The position numbers were made by a program, and so were the translations under genes. From an uncultured Fibrobacter sp. (lineage in GTDB: Bacteria > Fibrobacterota > Fibrobacteria > Fibrobacterales > Fibrobacteraceae), in the NCBI GenBank assembly GCA_946414025.1, contig CAMKMX010000008.1:21309-85308 (forward strand): a stretch of DNA of 64,000 nucleotides, given 5' to 3'. The notes beneath the pieces are model-generated. The model was not told where the DNA came from, did not search any database, and worked only from the letters and a program-made list of their open reading frames with translations. Numbering within the stretch: position 1 is the stretch's first letter; every line of letters begins with the position of its first letter. Positions 7,954 to 17,002 of this stretch are shown piece by piece.

Positions 7954-8870
7954 TTTTCCTCCTTTGGGGAGAAGGGTGTTTTTTTGCTTAAACTGCTCAA
8001 AGATCCCCGCCTGCGCGGGGATGACGAAGAAGGTCGCGGGGATGACATTCTCTCATCTAACCTTTCCGCCATAGGGAACAGTTGCATGTTCAGACGGTAC
8101 ACTTTTTCGACTACGGAATCGCTTTGTACCAACGCTACAATCCGGCGGCGACATTCTGCAAGTTCCTTGACAACCTCAGCGTAGCACCTTTCGGACATCC
8201 CGAGGGTAAGGCCTGTCATATCCCTTTCCGCCTTCGGGTAGTCCAGGGCGGCAAGGGCAAGTTCACCCATCTGGCGCTGGAGTTCTGTGGCGGCCAGAGA
8301 CTTCGCCGTAGAATTATCCATCTTCACAGACTTGGAACATTGCCTGTAATTGCCGTTCTTGTCTCTCGTCAATAAACCGCTTTTCACCAGGAACTTGAGG
8401 GCGTCGGAAACTTCGGCGGCAGAGAGTTCCGGCCTGCAGGCCTTGGCCATGTCCATGGGGCGGGCGTTGGGCATGGCGGGTGCCAGTTCCCGCAGCAACA
8501 CGTTCTTGTAGGAGTCAAAAAACTTGAAGGACTCCGCCCCCACCACCTCCACCTTGTTCTCTTCGGCGATGGCCACCATTTTCGCGAAGTTCTCGTGACG
8601 GGCGGATTCGGTCTTTGCGTGGGCGTAGGCGACCATGGCGCCAAAGTAATCCACCTCGTAGCCCACCAAGTTCATGGCGGCGGCCACGCGGGCAACGGCA
8701 GATTCACTCAGGTTGAACTTGCCCTCGGCCACCTGTTTCAGGTACACGGGAGAACCGAATCCGGCAAGTGTCGCAAATTCACGCCAGGTAAAGGCCGAGG
8801 TACGCTTCTTGTAGGCGTAATAGTCAGCGATGTAGGCGCGATAGTCCTGGTATTCGGTAATGGGCCGCAT
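7950..8870 (-). CDS. TIGR02147 family protein (Fibrobacter-type putative regulator)
   Basis: The protein has 306 residues. The N-terminal third begins with ITEYQDYRAYIADYYAYKK and continues with an HTH-like stretch (FTWREFATLAGFGSPVYLKQVAEGKFNLS), which is the hallmark of the TIGR02147 family. A second winged-helix-like segment around residues 150-185 (LSAAEVSDALKFLVKSGLLTRD) supports DNA binding. The C-terminus from about residue 275 (SSPRPSSSSPRRRGSLSS) is encoded by REP palindromes and is not expected to be part of the ancestral protein. The stop overlaps the ATG of the FISUMP lipoprotein gene (ATGA), so the protein may regulate or accompany its partner. Function is inferred from the HTH-like sequence only. 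Confidence 0.85.
   Translation of the reverse strand: MRPITEYQDYRAYIADYYAYKKRTSAFTWREFATLAGFGSPVYLKQVAEGKFNLSESAVARVAAAMNLVGYEVDYFGAMVAYAHAKTESARHENFAKMVAIAEENKVEVVGAESFKFFDSYKNVLLRELAPAMPNARPMDMAKACRPELSAAEVSDALKFLVKSGLLTRDKNGNYRQCSKSVKMDNSTAKSLAATELQRQMGELALAALDYPKAERDMTGLTLGMSERCYAEVVKELAECRRRIVALVQSDSVVEKVYRLNMQLFPMAERLDERMSSPRPSSSSPRRRGSLSSLSKKTPFSPKEEK
8003..8046. repeat. REP palindromes inside the 3' end of the TIGR02147 gene
   Basis: Arms ATCCCCGC and GCGGGGAT with a CTGC spacer, followed by GACG. A second half-copy (CGCGGGGATGAC) ends at 8046. They encode the Ser/Arg/Pro-rich tail of the protein. Confidence 0.8.
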
Positions 8871-9011
8871 ACCTGGGAATATATGTTATTTTTTAAAGAA
8901 ATGCAATATTTAACAATACAAAAATGCCGTTTTTTTTATAATTTTCTTTTTTTTTGAATAAAAATTAAGAAAATAGACAATACAATTTAAAGAATTTCCA
9001 AATAAAAAGGT

Positions 9012-9036
9012 GATGCCGGGACAAGCCCGGCATGAC
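9012..9036. repeat. REP palindrome
   Basis: GATGCCGGG and CCCGGCAT arms around a short ACAAG-type spacer, then GAC. Same layout as the copies at 7906 and 15823, with a different stem sequence. Confidence 0.75.
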
Positions 9037-9051
9037 AGGTGGGTGTGGGGT

Positions 9052-9204
9052 GTTACAGAAACCCTTGCAGCTCGGTAAAACCATTTCGTGCGAGCACGAT
9101 TGTTTTTACGCTCGCCTTACGGGGTTTTACAGAAACCCCCGCGGCTCAACCACGCCAACTCGCACAAGTGCGATTGGCACGGCATTCGCCTTACGGGGTT
9201 TTAG
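9052..9204. repeat. two-unit imperfect tandem repeat with covarying hairpins
   Basis: Each unit of about 73 bases starts with (T)TTACAGAAACCC and ends with TTCGCCTTACGGG or CTCGCCTTACGGG. The middle of unit 1 pairs as GTAAAA/TTTTAC outside TCGTGC-GA-GCACGA. The middle of unit 2 pairs as GCCAA/TTGGC outside TCGCAC-AA-GTGCGA. The stem sequences differ but both pair perfectly. Confidence 0.75.
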
Positions 9205-9318
9205 GGGCGGAGCCCCTAGGAGAGGGGGTAGGCAAAGACTTGCCCTAGATTCTTCGACTCCACTTCGTTTCGCTCAGAATGACACGGAGCAAGGCTTTGC
9301 CGAGGGGGAGGCTTCCCC

Positions 9319-9753
9319 CTACGCCCCTTCTACGTACAACTTCTTCATCTCGTCGGAAATGGCCATAGGGCGGCCGCGGTTCAGGTCCACCAGCACCCAC
9401 TGGGTCTCGGATTCGAAAATCACCTTGCCGTCGGACACCCGCTCGAACTTGCACTTTCGAATGGTGGCCACCTTGCCGTAAGCCGCCACCCAGGTGGTGC
9501 CCCTGATTTCGTCGCCCAGGAACGCCTGGTTCTTGTATTCGATGTGCTGCACGTGGATCATCCAGCCGGCGCCAAGGCTTTTCATGAGGGCGGTGCCGCC
9601 CACCGATTCGGAGTGGGCGATGGCGATGTCCTGGATCCACTGCACGGACCACACGTTGTTGAAATGGTGGTTGTCGTCAATCATTTCCGGCGTCACCTTG
9701 AACACCTGGGTAAACTGCATGGGGTTCACCGTCTCTTCCATCGCAATAGCCAT
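9319..9753 (-). CDS. acyl-CoA thioesterase, hotdog fold (4HBT family)
   Basis: The protein has 144 residues. Typical single hotdog-domain features are present: FKVTPEMIDDNHHFNNVWSVQWIQDIAIAHSE at the N-terminus carries the catalytic-type Asp and the N-terminal helix, followed by VQHIEYKNQAFLGDEIRGTTWV and the strand IFESETQWVLVD. The start at 9753 has GGAGG 5 bases upstream; the longer in-frame start lacks support. It probably hydrolyses acyl-CoA or related thioesters in the cytoplasm. The substrate is not evident. The gene is monocistronic and divergent from glgB. Confidence 0.85.
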   Translation of the reverse strand: MAIAMEETVNPMQFTQVFKVTPEMIDDNHHFNNVWSVQWIQDIAIAHSESVGGTALMKSLGAGWMIHVQHIEYKNQAFLGDEIRGTTWVAAYGKVATIRKCKFERVSDGKVIFESETQWVLVDLNRGRPMAISDEMKKLYVEGA

Positions 9754-9933
9754 AACGCCTCCGTTTTTTGGCAGTAAAGATAAAAAGGTTCGGGGCACGG
9801 GGTTTCGGGTTCGAAGCTAAAAAGAACCCTCACCGGATTACTCGTTTAGTTCGGAATGACGCCACTCGGCCGACACATTTATACCTGTTTTTTCCCGTTA
9901 ATGTTATATTTACAATGAATAAAAGGAGTTTTT

Positions 9934-12150
9934 ATGGATTGGAACGATTTTACCACGCTGACCCGCGACCAGATGCTGCCCATTTGGGATTTTTACTGCA
10001 GTGACCCCTTCTCGGTGCTGGGCATCCACCCGCTGGAAACCGACAAGGGCATCAAGACGGTCATCCGCACCTACCAGCCCCAGGCGTCTTTTGTCCGGGG
10101 CGAGTCCTGCGACGGCGAGGTGGAATTCGACTTCGTCAAGCTGGGCGACACCGGTTTTTACGAAGCCATCCTTGACATGGAATTCGAGCCCTTCTTCTAC
10201 AACCTGATTATCAAGCAGGCCGACGGCAACGAATACACCCTCACCGACCCCTACGCCTTCCAGCCCGTGCTCTCCGAATTCGACCGGCACCTGATTTCGA
10301 CCGGCACACACTACGAACTCTACCGCAAGCTGGGCGCAAACCTGGTGGAACACCAAGGTTTCAAGGGCGTGCAGTTCGCCGTCTGGGCCCCCAACGCCCG
10401 CGCCGTCTCCGTGGTAGGCAGTTTCAACAGCTGGGACGGACGCCGCCACCAGATGCGCATGCTGGGCAGCTCCGGCATCTGGGAAATCTTCATCCCGAAC
10501 ATCGGCGAAAACGAACTCTACCGCTTCGAAATCCACGGCGCCGACGGCAACCTCCACGTGAAGGTGGACCCGCTGGCAAAACTTTCCGAAGTGCGCCCGG
10601 CCACAGCCTCCATCACCACCCACCTGGACGGCTACGAATGGGGCGACGAACTCTACATGAAGACCCACTGGGCCACCAAGGTCTTCGGAAGCCCCATGAA
10701 CATCTACGAGGTGCATGCCGGCTCCTGGAGGCGCGACCCGGCGAACCCCGACCGCTTCCTCAACTGGGACGAACTTTCCGAACGCCTCATCCCCTACCTC
10801 AAAGAGATGGGCTACACCCACGTGGAATTCTTGCCGCTGGCGGAACACCCGCTGGACGAATCCTGGGGCTACCAGGTGACGGGCTACTACTCTCCCACCA
10901 GCCGCTACGGCACGCCCGACCAGTTCCGCCACTTTGTGGACCTGTGCCACCAGAACGAAATCGGCGTGATTCTCGACTGGGTTCCGGCACATTTCCCGAA
11001 AGACGCTCACGCCCTTGGCCGCTTTGACGGCACCGCCTGCTACGAGCACGCCGACCCCCGCCAAGGCGAACACCCCCACTGGGGCACCTACATCTTCAAC
11101 CTGGGCCGCAACGAGGTCAAGAACTTCCTCATTGCAAACGCCATGTACTGGCTCAAGGAATTCCACTGCGACGGCCTCCGCGTAGATGCAGTGGCCTCCA
11201 TGCTCTACCTGGACTACGGCAAGGGCCCCGGCGAATGGGTGCCCAACAAGGACGGCGGCAACATCAACTACGACACCATCGAGTTCCTGAAGCACCTGAA
11301 CAGCATCATGGGCCGCTTGACTCCCCACGCCATCCTCATCGCCGAAGAATCCACCAGCTTCCCCAGCATCACCCGCCCGCCAGAGCAGGGCGGTCTCGGC
11401 TTCCACTACAAGTGGAACATGGGCTGGATGAACGACTTCCTGAGTTACATCCAGCACGAGCCCATCCACCGCAAGTACCACCACAACCAACTCACCTTCA
11501 GCATGGTTTACGCCTACAGCGAAAACTTCATCCAGGTGTTCAGCCACGACGAGGTGGTCCACGGCAAGGGCTCCATGCTTGGCAAGATGCCCGGCGACAA
11601 CTGGCAGAAGTTCGCGAACCTCCGCCTCACCTACGCCTTCCAGTACGCCCACCCGGGCAAGGTGCTGAACTTCATGGGCAACGAGTTCGGGCAGTTCCGG
11701 GAATGGAACGAGAAGCAGTCCCTGGACTGGCACCTGATTACCTGGGACAGCCACGGAAAGCTGCTGCAGATGGTGAAGGTCCTGAACCACCTGTACAAGG
11801 AAAACTCGCCCTTCTGGGAAATCGACCACTACCACACCGGATTCGAATGGATCTGGTGCGACGACGCCGACAACTCCATCGTTTCCTTTGTCCGCAAGGA
11901 CGACCACGGCAACCAGATTCTCTGCGTGTTCAACTTCACGCCGGTGGTCCGCAACGACTACCGCCTGGGCGCCCCCACCCGCGGAGCCTGGAAAGAGATC
12001 TTCAACACCGACGCCGACATGTTCGGCGGCTCCAACGTAGGGAACCTGGGCGAAGTCTGGACCCAGGACATCCCGTGGCAGAACAGGCAGTGGAGCCTCA
12101 ACATCAAGCTCCCGCCCCTGGCCGCGGTGTTCTTTAGGCTGGAAAGGTAA
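9934..12150 (+). CDS. glgB: 1,4-alpha-glucan branching enzyme (GH13)
   Basis: The protein has 738 residues, the full length for GlgB. A CBM48/N-terminal region lies around residues 125-225 (FAVWAPNARAVSVVGSFNSWDG). The catalytic barrel starts with INIYEVH-type sequence (MNIYEVHAGSW) and carries YQVTGYYSPTSRYG, DWVPAHFPKD, the nucleophile region DGLRVDAVASMLYLDY near residue 417, AEESTSFP with the acid/base Glu near 471, and FSHDEVVHGKGS. It introduces alpha-1,6 branches into glycogen in the cytoplasm. GGAG lies 8 bases before the ATG. No other glycogen gene adjoins it; the nucleotidyltransferase downstream is on the other strand and looks like a different sugar pathway. Confidence 0.97.
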   Translation: MDWNDFTTLTRDQMLPIWDFYCSDPFSVLGIHPLETDKGIKTVIRTYQPQASFVRGESCDGEVEFDFVKLGDTGFYEAILDMEFEPFFYNLIIKQADGNEYTLTDPYAFQPVLSEFDRHLISTGTHYELYRKLGANLVEHQGFKGVQFAVWAPNARAVSVVGSFNSWDGRRHQMRMLGSSGIWEIFIPNIGENELYRFEIHGADGNLHVKVDPLAKLSEVRPATASITTHLDGYEWGDELYMKTHWATKVFGSPMNIYEVHAGSWRRDPANPDRFLNWDELSERLIPYLKEMGYTHVEFLPLAEHPLDESWGYQVTGYYSPTSRYGTPDQFRHFVDLCHQNEIGVILDWVPAHFPKDAHALGRFDGTACYEHADPRQGEHPHWGTYIFNLGRNEVKNFLIANAMYWLKEFHCDGLRVDAVASMLYLDYGKGPGEWVPNKDGGNINYDTIEFLKHLNSIMGRLTPHAILIAEESTSFPSITRPPEQGGLGFHYKWNMGWMNDFLSYIQHEPIHRKYHHNQLTFSMVYAYSENFIQVFSHDEVVHGKGSMLGKMPGDNWQKFANLRLTYAFQYAHPGKVLNFMGNEFGQFREWNEKQSLDWHLITWDSHGKLLQMVKVLNHLYKENSPFWEIDHYHTGFEWIWCDDADNSIVSFVRKDDHGNQILCVFNFTPVVRNDYRLGAPTRGAWKEIFNTDADMFGGSNVGNLGEVWTQDIPWQNRQWSLNIKLPPLAAVFFRLER

Positions 12151-12216
12151 TTCGGAATTCGGAGTTCGAAATTGTTTTTTAGAATACAACTCTGAAATCC
12201 GAATTCAAAAATCTGA

Positions 12217-12240
12217 AATAAAAAGGGGAAAGCCTTCCCC
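12217..12240 (-). terminator. intrinsic terminator of the nucleotidyltransferase gene
   Basis: On the minus strand GGGGAA, a GGCT loop and TTCCCC are followed by TTTTTATTT. It sits 54 bases beyond the stop of the gene. Confidence 0.65.
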
Positions 12241-12293
12241 TGGTTCGCACTTCGTTGCTCTCCACCCCTTCGTTCGTCGGGGGCAGCCCATCT

Positions 12294-13217
12294 TTACCGA
12301 TGTAGAATCGTATCCTGGATGGAACCGTACTTCACCTGAACGCAATCCCACAGGATGGCGTTCTTGATGGAGCAGTTCTTCAGCACGCAGCCATCGCCTA
12401 CGGCCACGTTGGGCCCGATCTTGCAGTTCTCGATGACCACGTCTTTTCCGATATGGCAAGGACCTTCGATTGTGGTTCCCGGGAAAGAGGCATCCTTGGA
12501 GTTGTCATTCCGGTTCAAAACGTCGGCGTTAGTAGCGAGCAAGGTTTCAATCAGGCCGCAGTCCAGCCACTTCTTGACCGGAGCCGTATGGAACTTGCAG
12601 CCCTTCTGGAGCATCATCTCCAGAGCGTCGGTCAGCTGGAACTCGTCCTTGGTACGGACGTTGTTGTCCATCAGGTACTTCAGGGATTCCTTCAGGACCT
12701 TCACGTCCTTGATAAAGTAAATGCCCACAATGGCCTCGTCGGAGACGAACTCCCGAGGCTTTTCCACCAGTTTCTGGATAGAACCGGTTCCGTCGGTCAC
12801 GGCCACGCCAAAGCGGGAGGGGTCCTTCACCTTGAAGGTGTACAGCACGTTTTCCTGTTCGTTCTTCAAGATGGACAGGTCCGCCTCGAACAGCGTATCG
12901 CCCAAGATGATCAGCATGGGCTCGTCGTCGTTCACGAAAGGCAGCGCCAGGGAGATAGCCTCGCCCAGGCCCTGGGGGTTCTCCTGACGGACGGTGCGGG
13001 TCTTGCCCCAGCATTCCCGGTCCTTGAGGAAGGCATCCATCTGGTCGGCCTTGTAGCCCGTAATAAAAATTGTCTCGGAGGGCTCCAGCGGGAGGGAGTC
13101 CTCTACAATCCAGTCTATAATCGTCTTGCCCGCGACGGGCAGCAAACACTTGGGGCGGTCTTCGGTATACGGACGGAGCCTCACTCCGCTACCGGCAACC
13201 GGCAGTACAATCTTCAT
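12294..13217 (-). CDS. sugar-phosphate nucleotidyltransferase with beta-helix tail
   Basis: The protein has 307 residues. The N-terminal Rossmann-like domain has the pyrophosphorylase signature (MKIVLPVAGSGVRLRPYTED followed by RPKCLLPVAGKTII), ILGDTLFEADLS with the metal-binding Asp, and VEKPREFVSDEAIVGIYF. From about residue 235 the sequence turns into hexapeptide-type left-handed beta-helix repeats (GPCHIGKDVVIENCKIGPNVAVGDGCVLKNCSI). It probably makes an NDP-sugar for polysaccharide or glycan synthesis; RmlA-, GlgC- or mannose-type specificity cannot be assigned. AGGA lies upstream of the ATG at 13217; an in-frame upstream ATG gives an implausible hydrophobic leader. Monocistronic. Confidence 0.85.
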   Translation of the reverse strand: MKIVLPVAGSGVRLRPYTEDRPKCLLPVAGKTIIDWIVEDSLPLEPSETIFITGYKADQMDAFLKDRECWGKTRTVRQENPQGLGEAISLALPFVNDDEPMLIILGDTLFEADLSILKNEQENVLYTFKVKDPSRFGVAVTDGTGSIQKLVEKPREFVSDEAIVGIYFIKDVKVLKESLKYLMDNNVRTKDEFQLTDALEMMLQKGCKFHTAPVKKWLDCGLIETLLATNADVLNRNDNSKDASFPGTTIEGPCHIGKDVVIENCKIGPNVAVGDGCVLKNCSIKNAILWDCVQVKYGSIQDTILHR

Positions 13218-13392
13218 AAAAAATCCTTGACACAAAACTTTGCCGCGGTCAGCGGCAAAGGTGCATATAAGAAAAATATACATAAAAAAGGAGAAATAGA
13301 CCTCACCCCAAAGCCATTTCGCAAGGAAATGCGATTAAGCGCACATCAATTCACCTGGAAGGTCGATTTTGTGGAATAAGTCCGCCTCAAAT

Positions 13393-13432
13393 ACAAAAAA
13401 AATGCCGAAATTTCGCGAATTTCGGCATTTCG
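13393..13432 (-). terminator. intrinsic terminator of tRNA-Lys
   Basis: AATGCCGAAATT pairs with its complement around a TCGCG-type loop, directly after the tRNA 3' end on the minus strand. A run of eight T follows. Confidence 0.85.
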
Positions 13433-13505
<73 letters not shown>

Positions 13506-13587
13506 ATTGTCGCTTGGACGGGGTCAATTATAGAAAAGGGCGGTGCCGCTGTCAAGGGCTGAAAAAGCATTTTTTCAAAAAAAATTC

Positions 13588-13615
13588 TTTCGTCTTTCGT
13601 CTTTCGTCTTTCGTC
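13588..13615. repeat. four tandem copies of TTTCGTC
   Basis: A perfect 7-base tandem repeat in the short spacer before the Xer recombinase gene. The complementary heptamer GACGAAA recurs around 61409-61446. Confidence 0.85.
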
Positions 13616-13626
13616 TAATTTATATT

Positions 13627-14535
13627 ATGGCCATGAGCCTCAACACGAACCGTATGGACGCCTACCTGGCCTTCTTGGGAGTGGAACGGAACCTTTCACC
13701 CAAGACCATCCAGAGCTACCAGGAAGACCTGCGGCATTTTGTCGCCTGGCTAGACGAGGGCGGCATCGACCTGAAAGAACTCACCACCCAGAAACTGGAC
13801 GAATTCCTGACTCTTACCGCAAGCCGTGCGGAATACTCCCCCACCTCCGTAGCGAGGCATTTTTCTAGCCTGCGGGGGTTCCTCAAGTACATGCAAAATC
13901 AGGGCGAGTACAACTTCAGCACGGAATCAATGCTGGAGCGTCCGAAACTCGGGCACTACCTGCCGGAATACCTTACCCGCGAAGAAGTGGACAGCGTTTT
14001 CGAAAGTGCGGCCAACGGCAAGAACCCGCTGAGGGACACCGCCCTCTTCGAACTCATGTACAGTGCGGGGCTACGCATCTCGGAAGCGCTGGGCATCAAA
14101 CTTTCGCAGCTGGACCTGGACAACGAGTGGCTCACGCCTATCGGCAAGGGCAACAAGCAGCGCCTGATTCCCCTGGGCAGCAAGGCAAAAGAAAATTTGA
14201 GGGCGTGGATCGAAGATGGCCGACCCCTCACCCACCCGACTACAGACAACATAATTCTAAATAAAAACGGCAAGCCCATGAGCCGCATGGGAGCCTGGAA
14301 AATTGTGCAACAGCACACGGCCCACCTGACCAAGCAGGTGTCACCCCACACCTTCCGTCACAGCTTTGCCACCCACTGCCTGGAGGCAGGCATGGACCTG
14401 CGCGTGCTGCAGGAACTGCTAGGCCATGCCGACATCAGTACCACGCAAATTTATACGCACATCGATAAGGAATTTATCAAGCAGGAACACCGGCAGTTCC
14501 ACCCGAGAGAAATTCAAGACCGCACTGGGAAATAG
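13627..14535 (+). CDS. xerD: tyrosine recombinase XerC/XerD type
   Basis: The protein has 302 residues, the usual Xer length. The N-terminal SAM-like domain reads MDAYLAFLGVERNLSPKTIQSYQEDL. The catalytic residues are all visible: Arg in GLRISEALG, Lys in IGKGNKQRLIP, HTFRHSFATHCLEAG (His and Arg), His in LLGHADIS and the nucleophile Tyr in STTQIYTHI. It most likely resolves chromosome dimers at dif with a partner. The D subtype is a guess. The ATG at 13627 lies after a TTTCGTC tandem repeat and has no clear ribosome binding site. No phage or integron genes adjoin it. Confidence 0.92.
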   Translation: MAMSLNTNRMDAYLAFLGVERNLSPKTIQSYQEDLRHFVAWLDEGGIDLKELTTQKLDEFLTLTASRAEYSPTSVARHFSSLRGFLKYMQNQGEYNFSTESMLERPKLGHYLPEYLTREEVDSVFESAANGKNPLRDTALFELMYSAGLRISEALGIKLSQLDLDNEWLTPIGKGNKQRLIPLGSKAKENLRAWIEDGRPLTHPTTDNIILNKNGKPMSRMGAWKIVQQHTAHLTKQVSPHTFRHSFATHCLEAGMDLRVLQELLGHADISTTQIYTHIDKEFIKQEHRQFHPREIQDRTGK

Positions 14536-14568
14536 TGCGGCTCGACCATGTCAAATCAATAAATTGTT

Positions 14569-14599
14569 TTGCCGCGACTCCCGCCTTTTACTAAATTTG
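14569..14599 (+). promoter_or_regulatory. FCB-type promoter of leuB
   Basis: TTG at 14569-14571, a 20-base spacer, then TAAATTTG at 14592-14599. The ATG of leuB is at 14631 with AAGGA in between. Confidence 0.6.
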
Positions 14600-14600
14600 A

Positions 14601-15796
<1,196 letters not shown>

Positions 15797-15822
15797 GGAT
15801 TAAGGCTTTGGCTTAAAAGGCG

Positions 15823-15846
15823 ATTCCCGGCCAAGCCGGGAATGAC
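15823..15846. repeat. REP palindrome
   Basis: ATTCCCGG and CCGGGAAT arms around a 5-base spacer, then GAC. It is nearly identical to the copy at 7906 and lies between leuB and the SDR gene. Confidence 0.8.
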
Positions 15847-15858
15847 ATTATAAGAGAA

Positions 15859-15885
15859 AAGGCTTCCCGGTATCGGGGAAGCCTT
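15859..15885 (-). terminator. intrinsic terminator of the SDR gene
   Basis: AAGGCTTCCC pairs with GGGAAGCCTT. On the minus strand TTCTCTT follows. It lies about 30 bases beyond the SDR stop. Confidence 0.6.
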
Positions 15886-15915
15886 CTTTCTTCAAGGAGA
15901 ATCTGTAGGAGAAAC

Positions 15916-16653
15916 TTATGCTTCGACGGTCTTGCCCTTTTCGACAGCGTCGGCCAGGGTCATGCCCGTAAATTCCTGGGCGCTGAACCAACGGCCACTT
16001 TTCTTGTCGTCCAGCATCACGGAGACCATGGAGCCGGGAATCACGCTTTCGGGAGCGTTGGGGGCGTTGGGGCCACCCAGGTCCGTGCGGAGCCAACCCG
16101 GGTCCATCACATTCATCATCACATCGGTGCCGTTCAGCTTGCAGGCGAAATCCTTCACGAACTTGGTGAGGGCGGCCTTGGCGCAGGCGTAACCCATCAG
16201 TTCGGGTTCGTTGGCGATACCGCTGGTGGTGAGCTGCATGCGGCCAAAACCACGCTTGATCATGCCCGGCAAAAAGTGATAGGCAATCTTGATGGGCGCA
16301 AAGAAGTTCACCGCCATGGCATGGTGAAAATCGTCCATGGTGTTGGTAAGGTAGTCGGTAAAGTAGTGGCTCATGAGACCCGCGTTGTTGAACACCAGGT
16401 CCACCTGCACGCCCCAGCTGTCAATTTCAGCAAGGGCGGCATCGATTTCGGCCTCGTTTTCCAGGTTGCAGCCCACGGCACGGCCTTCCACGCCGAGCTT
16501 CTTGATTTCGGCCAGCACCGGTTCGGCATGAGCCTTGTCGCGACCCTGCAAGATGATATTTGCACCCAATTTCGCCATCTCGATGGCAGTCAGGCGACCG
16601 ACCCCGCGGCAACCGCCGGTAATCAGGCACCATTTTCCCTTTACGTCAATCAT
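15916..16653 (-). CDS. short-chain dehydrogenase/reductase
   Basis: The protein has 245 residues. The cofactor motif is CLITGGCRGVGRLTA (a T-G-G-x-x-x-G-x-G variant), followed by NNAG (LVFNNAGLMSHY) and a serine-tyrosine-lysine-type active site TTSGIANEPELMGYACAKAALTKF, where Tyr and Lys are present. It is a soluble NAD(P)-dependent oxidoreductase; the substrate is unknown. AAGGA lies 6 bases before the ATG. A terminator follows the stop. Neighbours on the same strand are too far away to suggest an operon. Confidence 0.88.
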   Translation of the reverse strand: MIDVKGKWCLITGGCRGVGRLTAIEMAKLGANIILQGRDKAHAEPVLAEIKKLGVEGRAVGCNLENEAEIDAALAEIDSWGVQVDLVFNNAGLMSHYFTDYLTNTMDDFHHAMAVNFFAPIKIAYHFLPGMIKRGFGRMQLTTSGIANEPELMGYACAKAALTKFVKDFACKLNGTDVMMNVMDPGWLRTDLGGPNAPNAPESVIPGSMVSVMLDDKKSGRWFSAQEFTGMTLADAVEKGKTVEA

Positions 16654-17002
16654 GTTTTATCCTTTGCGGCACAGGCCGCGAATCGGTTACAAGAGAAAAA
16701 TAGCCTTTTAAACCGGGATTTGTCTCCGTCAAGGCCATAAAAATGTTTACAGGCGTAAAAAAGGACGAAAATATATTGCGAACAGGGGTCACGCCCACAA
16801 GTGGGCGATTCCTAATGCAAATGTGGAAATAAATATTGAAGCAAAATTTTTCTTACAGCCTTTTACGCCGTTAGTATAATCCTGATAATATTCTAGAAGA
16901 TGTTATACATGACTGTTTGGGCAATCAAGCACCGCACTTTTGTAAACAATTTTGCCTATGAAACTGCGGAAATAAACATTGAAGTAAAACATCTTCAATA
17001 TT
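16654..17002. other. 349-base AT-rich gap with direct and inverted repeats
   Basis: Near 16787-16820 there is a short GC-rich element (GGGGTCACGCCC, then GGGCGATTCCTAATGC) related to the one near 4300. A 25-bp imperfect direct repeat lies at 16822-16846 and 16965-16989 (22 of 25 identical). An inverted repeat lies at 16884-16908 and 16984-17011. A 53-codon frame from the ATG at 16909 runs into the GIY-YIG gene on the opposite strand and is probably a remnant. Confidence 0.55.

Larger units (their letters stand above)
8871..9318. other. 448-base gap with AT-rich promoter region and three repeat types
   Basis: 8871-9005 is very AT-rich and probably contains the promoter of the minus-strand TIGR02147 operon. 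9012-9036 is a REP palindrome, 9052-9204 a two-unit tandem repeat with internal hairpins, and 9245-9290 resembles another dispersed repeat (CGTTTCGCTCAGAATGACAC). No gene is supported. Confidence 0.6.

Noticed and set aside
9910..12189. 759-codon minus-strand frame opposite glgB
   Set aside because: A shadow frame produced by GC-rich codon use in glgB; it has no recognisable motif.
13627..14535. The tyrosine recombinase as an integron or phage integrase
   Set aside because: Length and motifs fit housekeeping Xer, and no attI site, gene cassettes or phage genes adjoin it. The two-hairpin elements do not have attC R-boxes.
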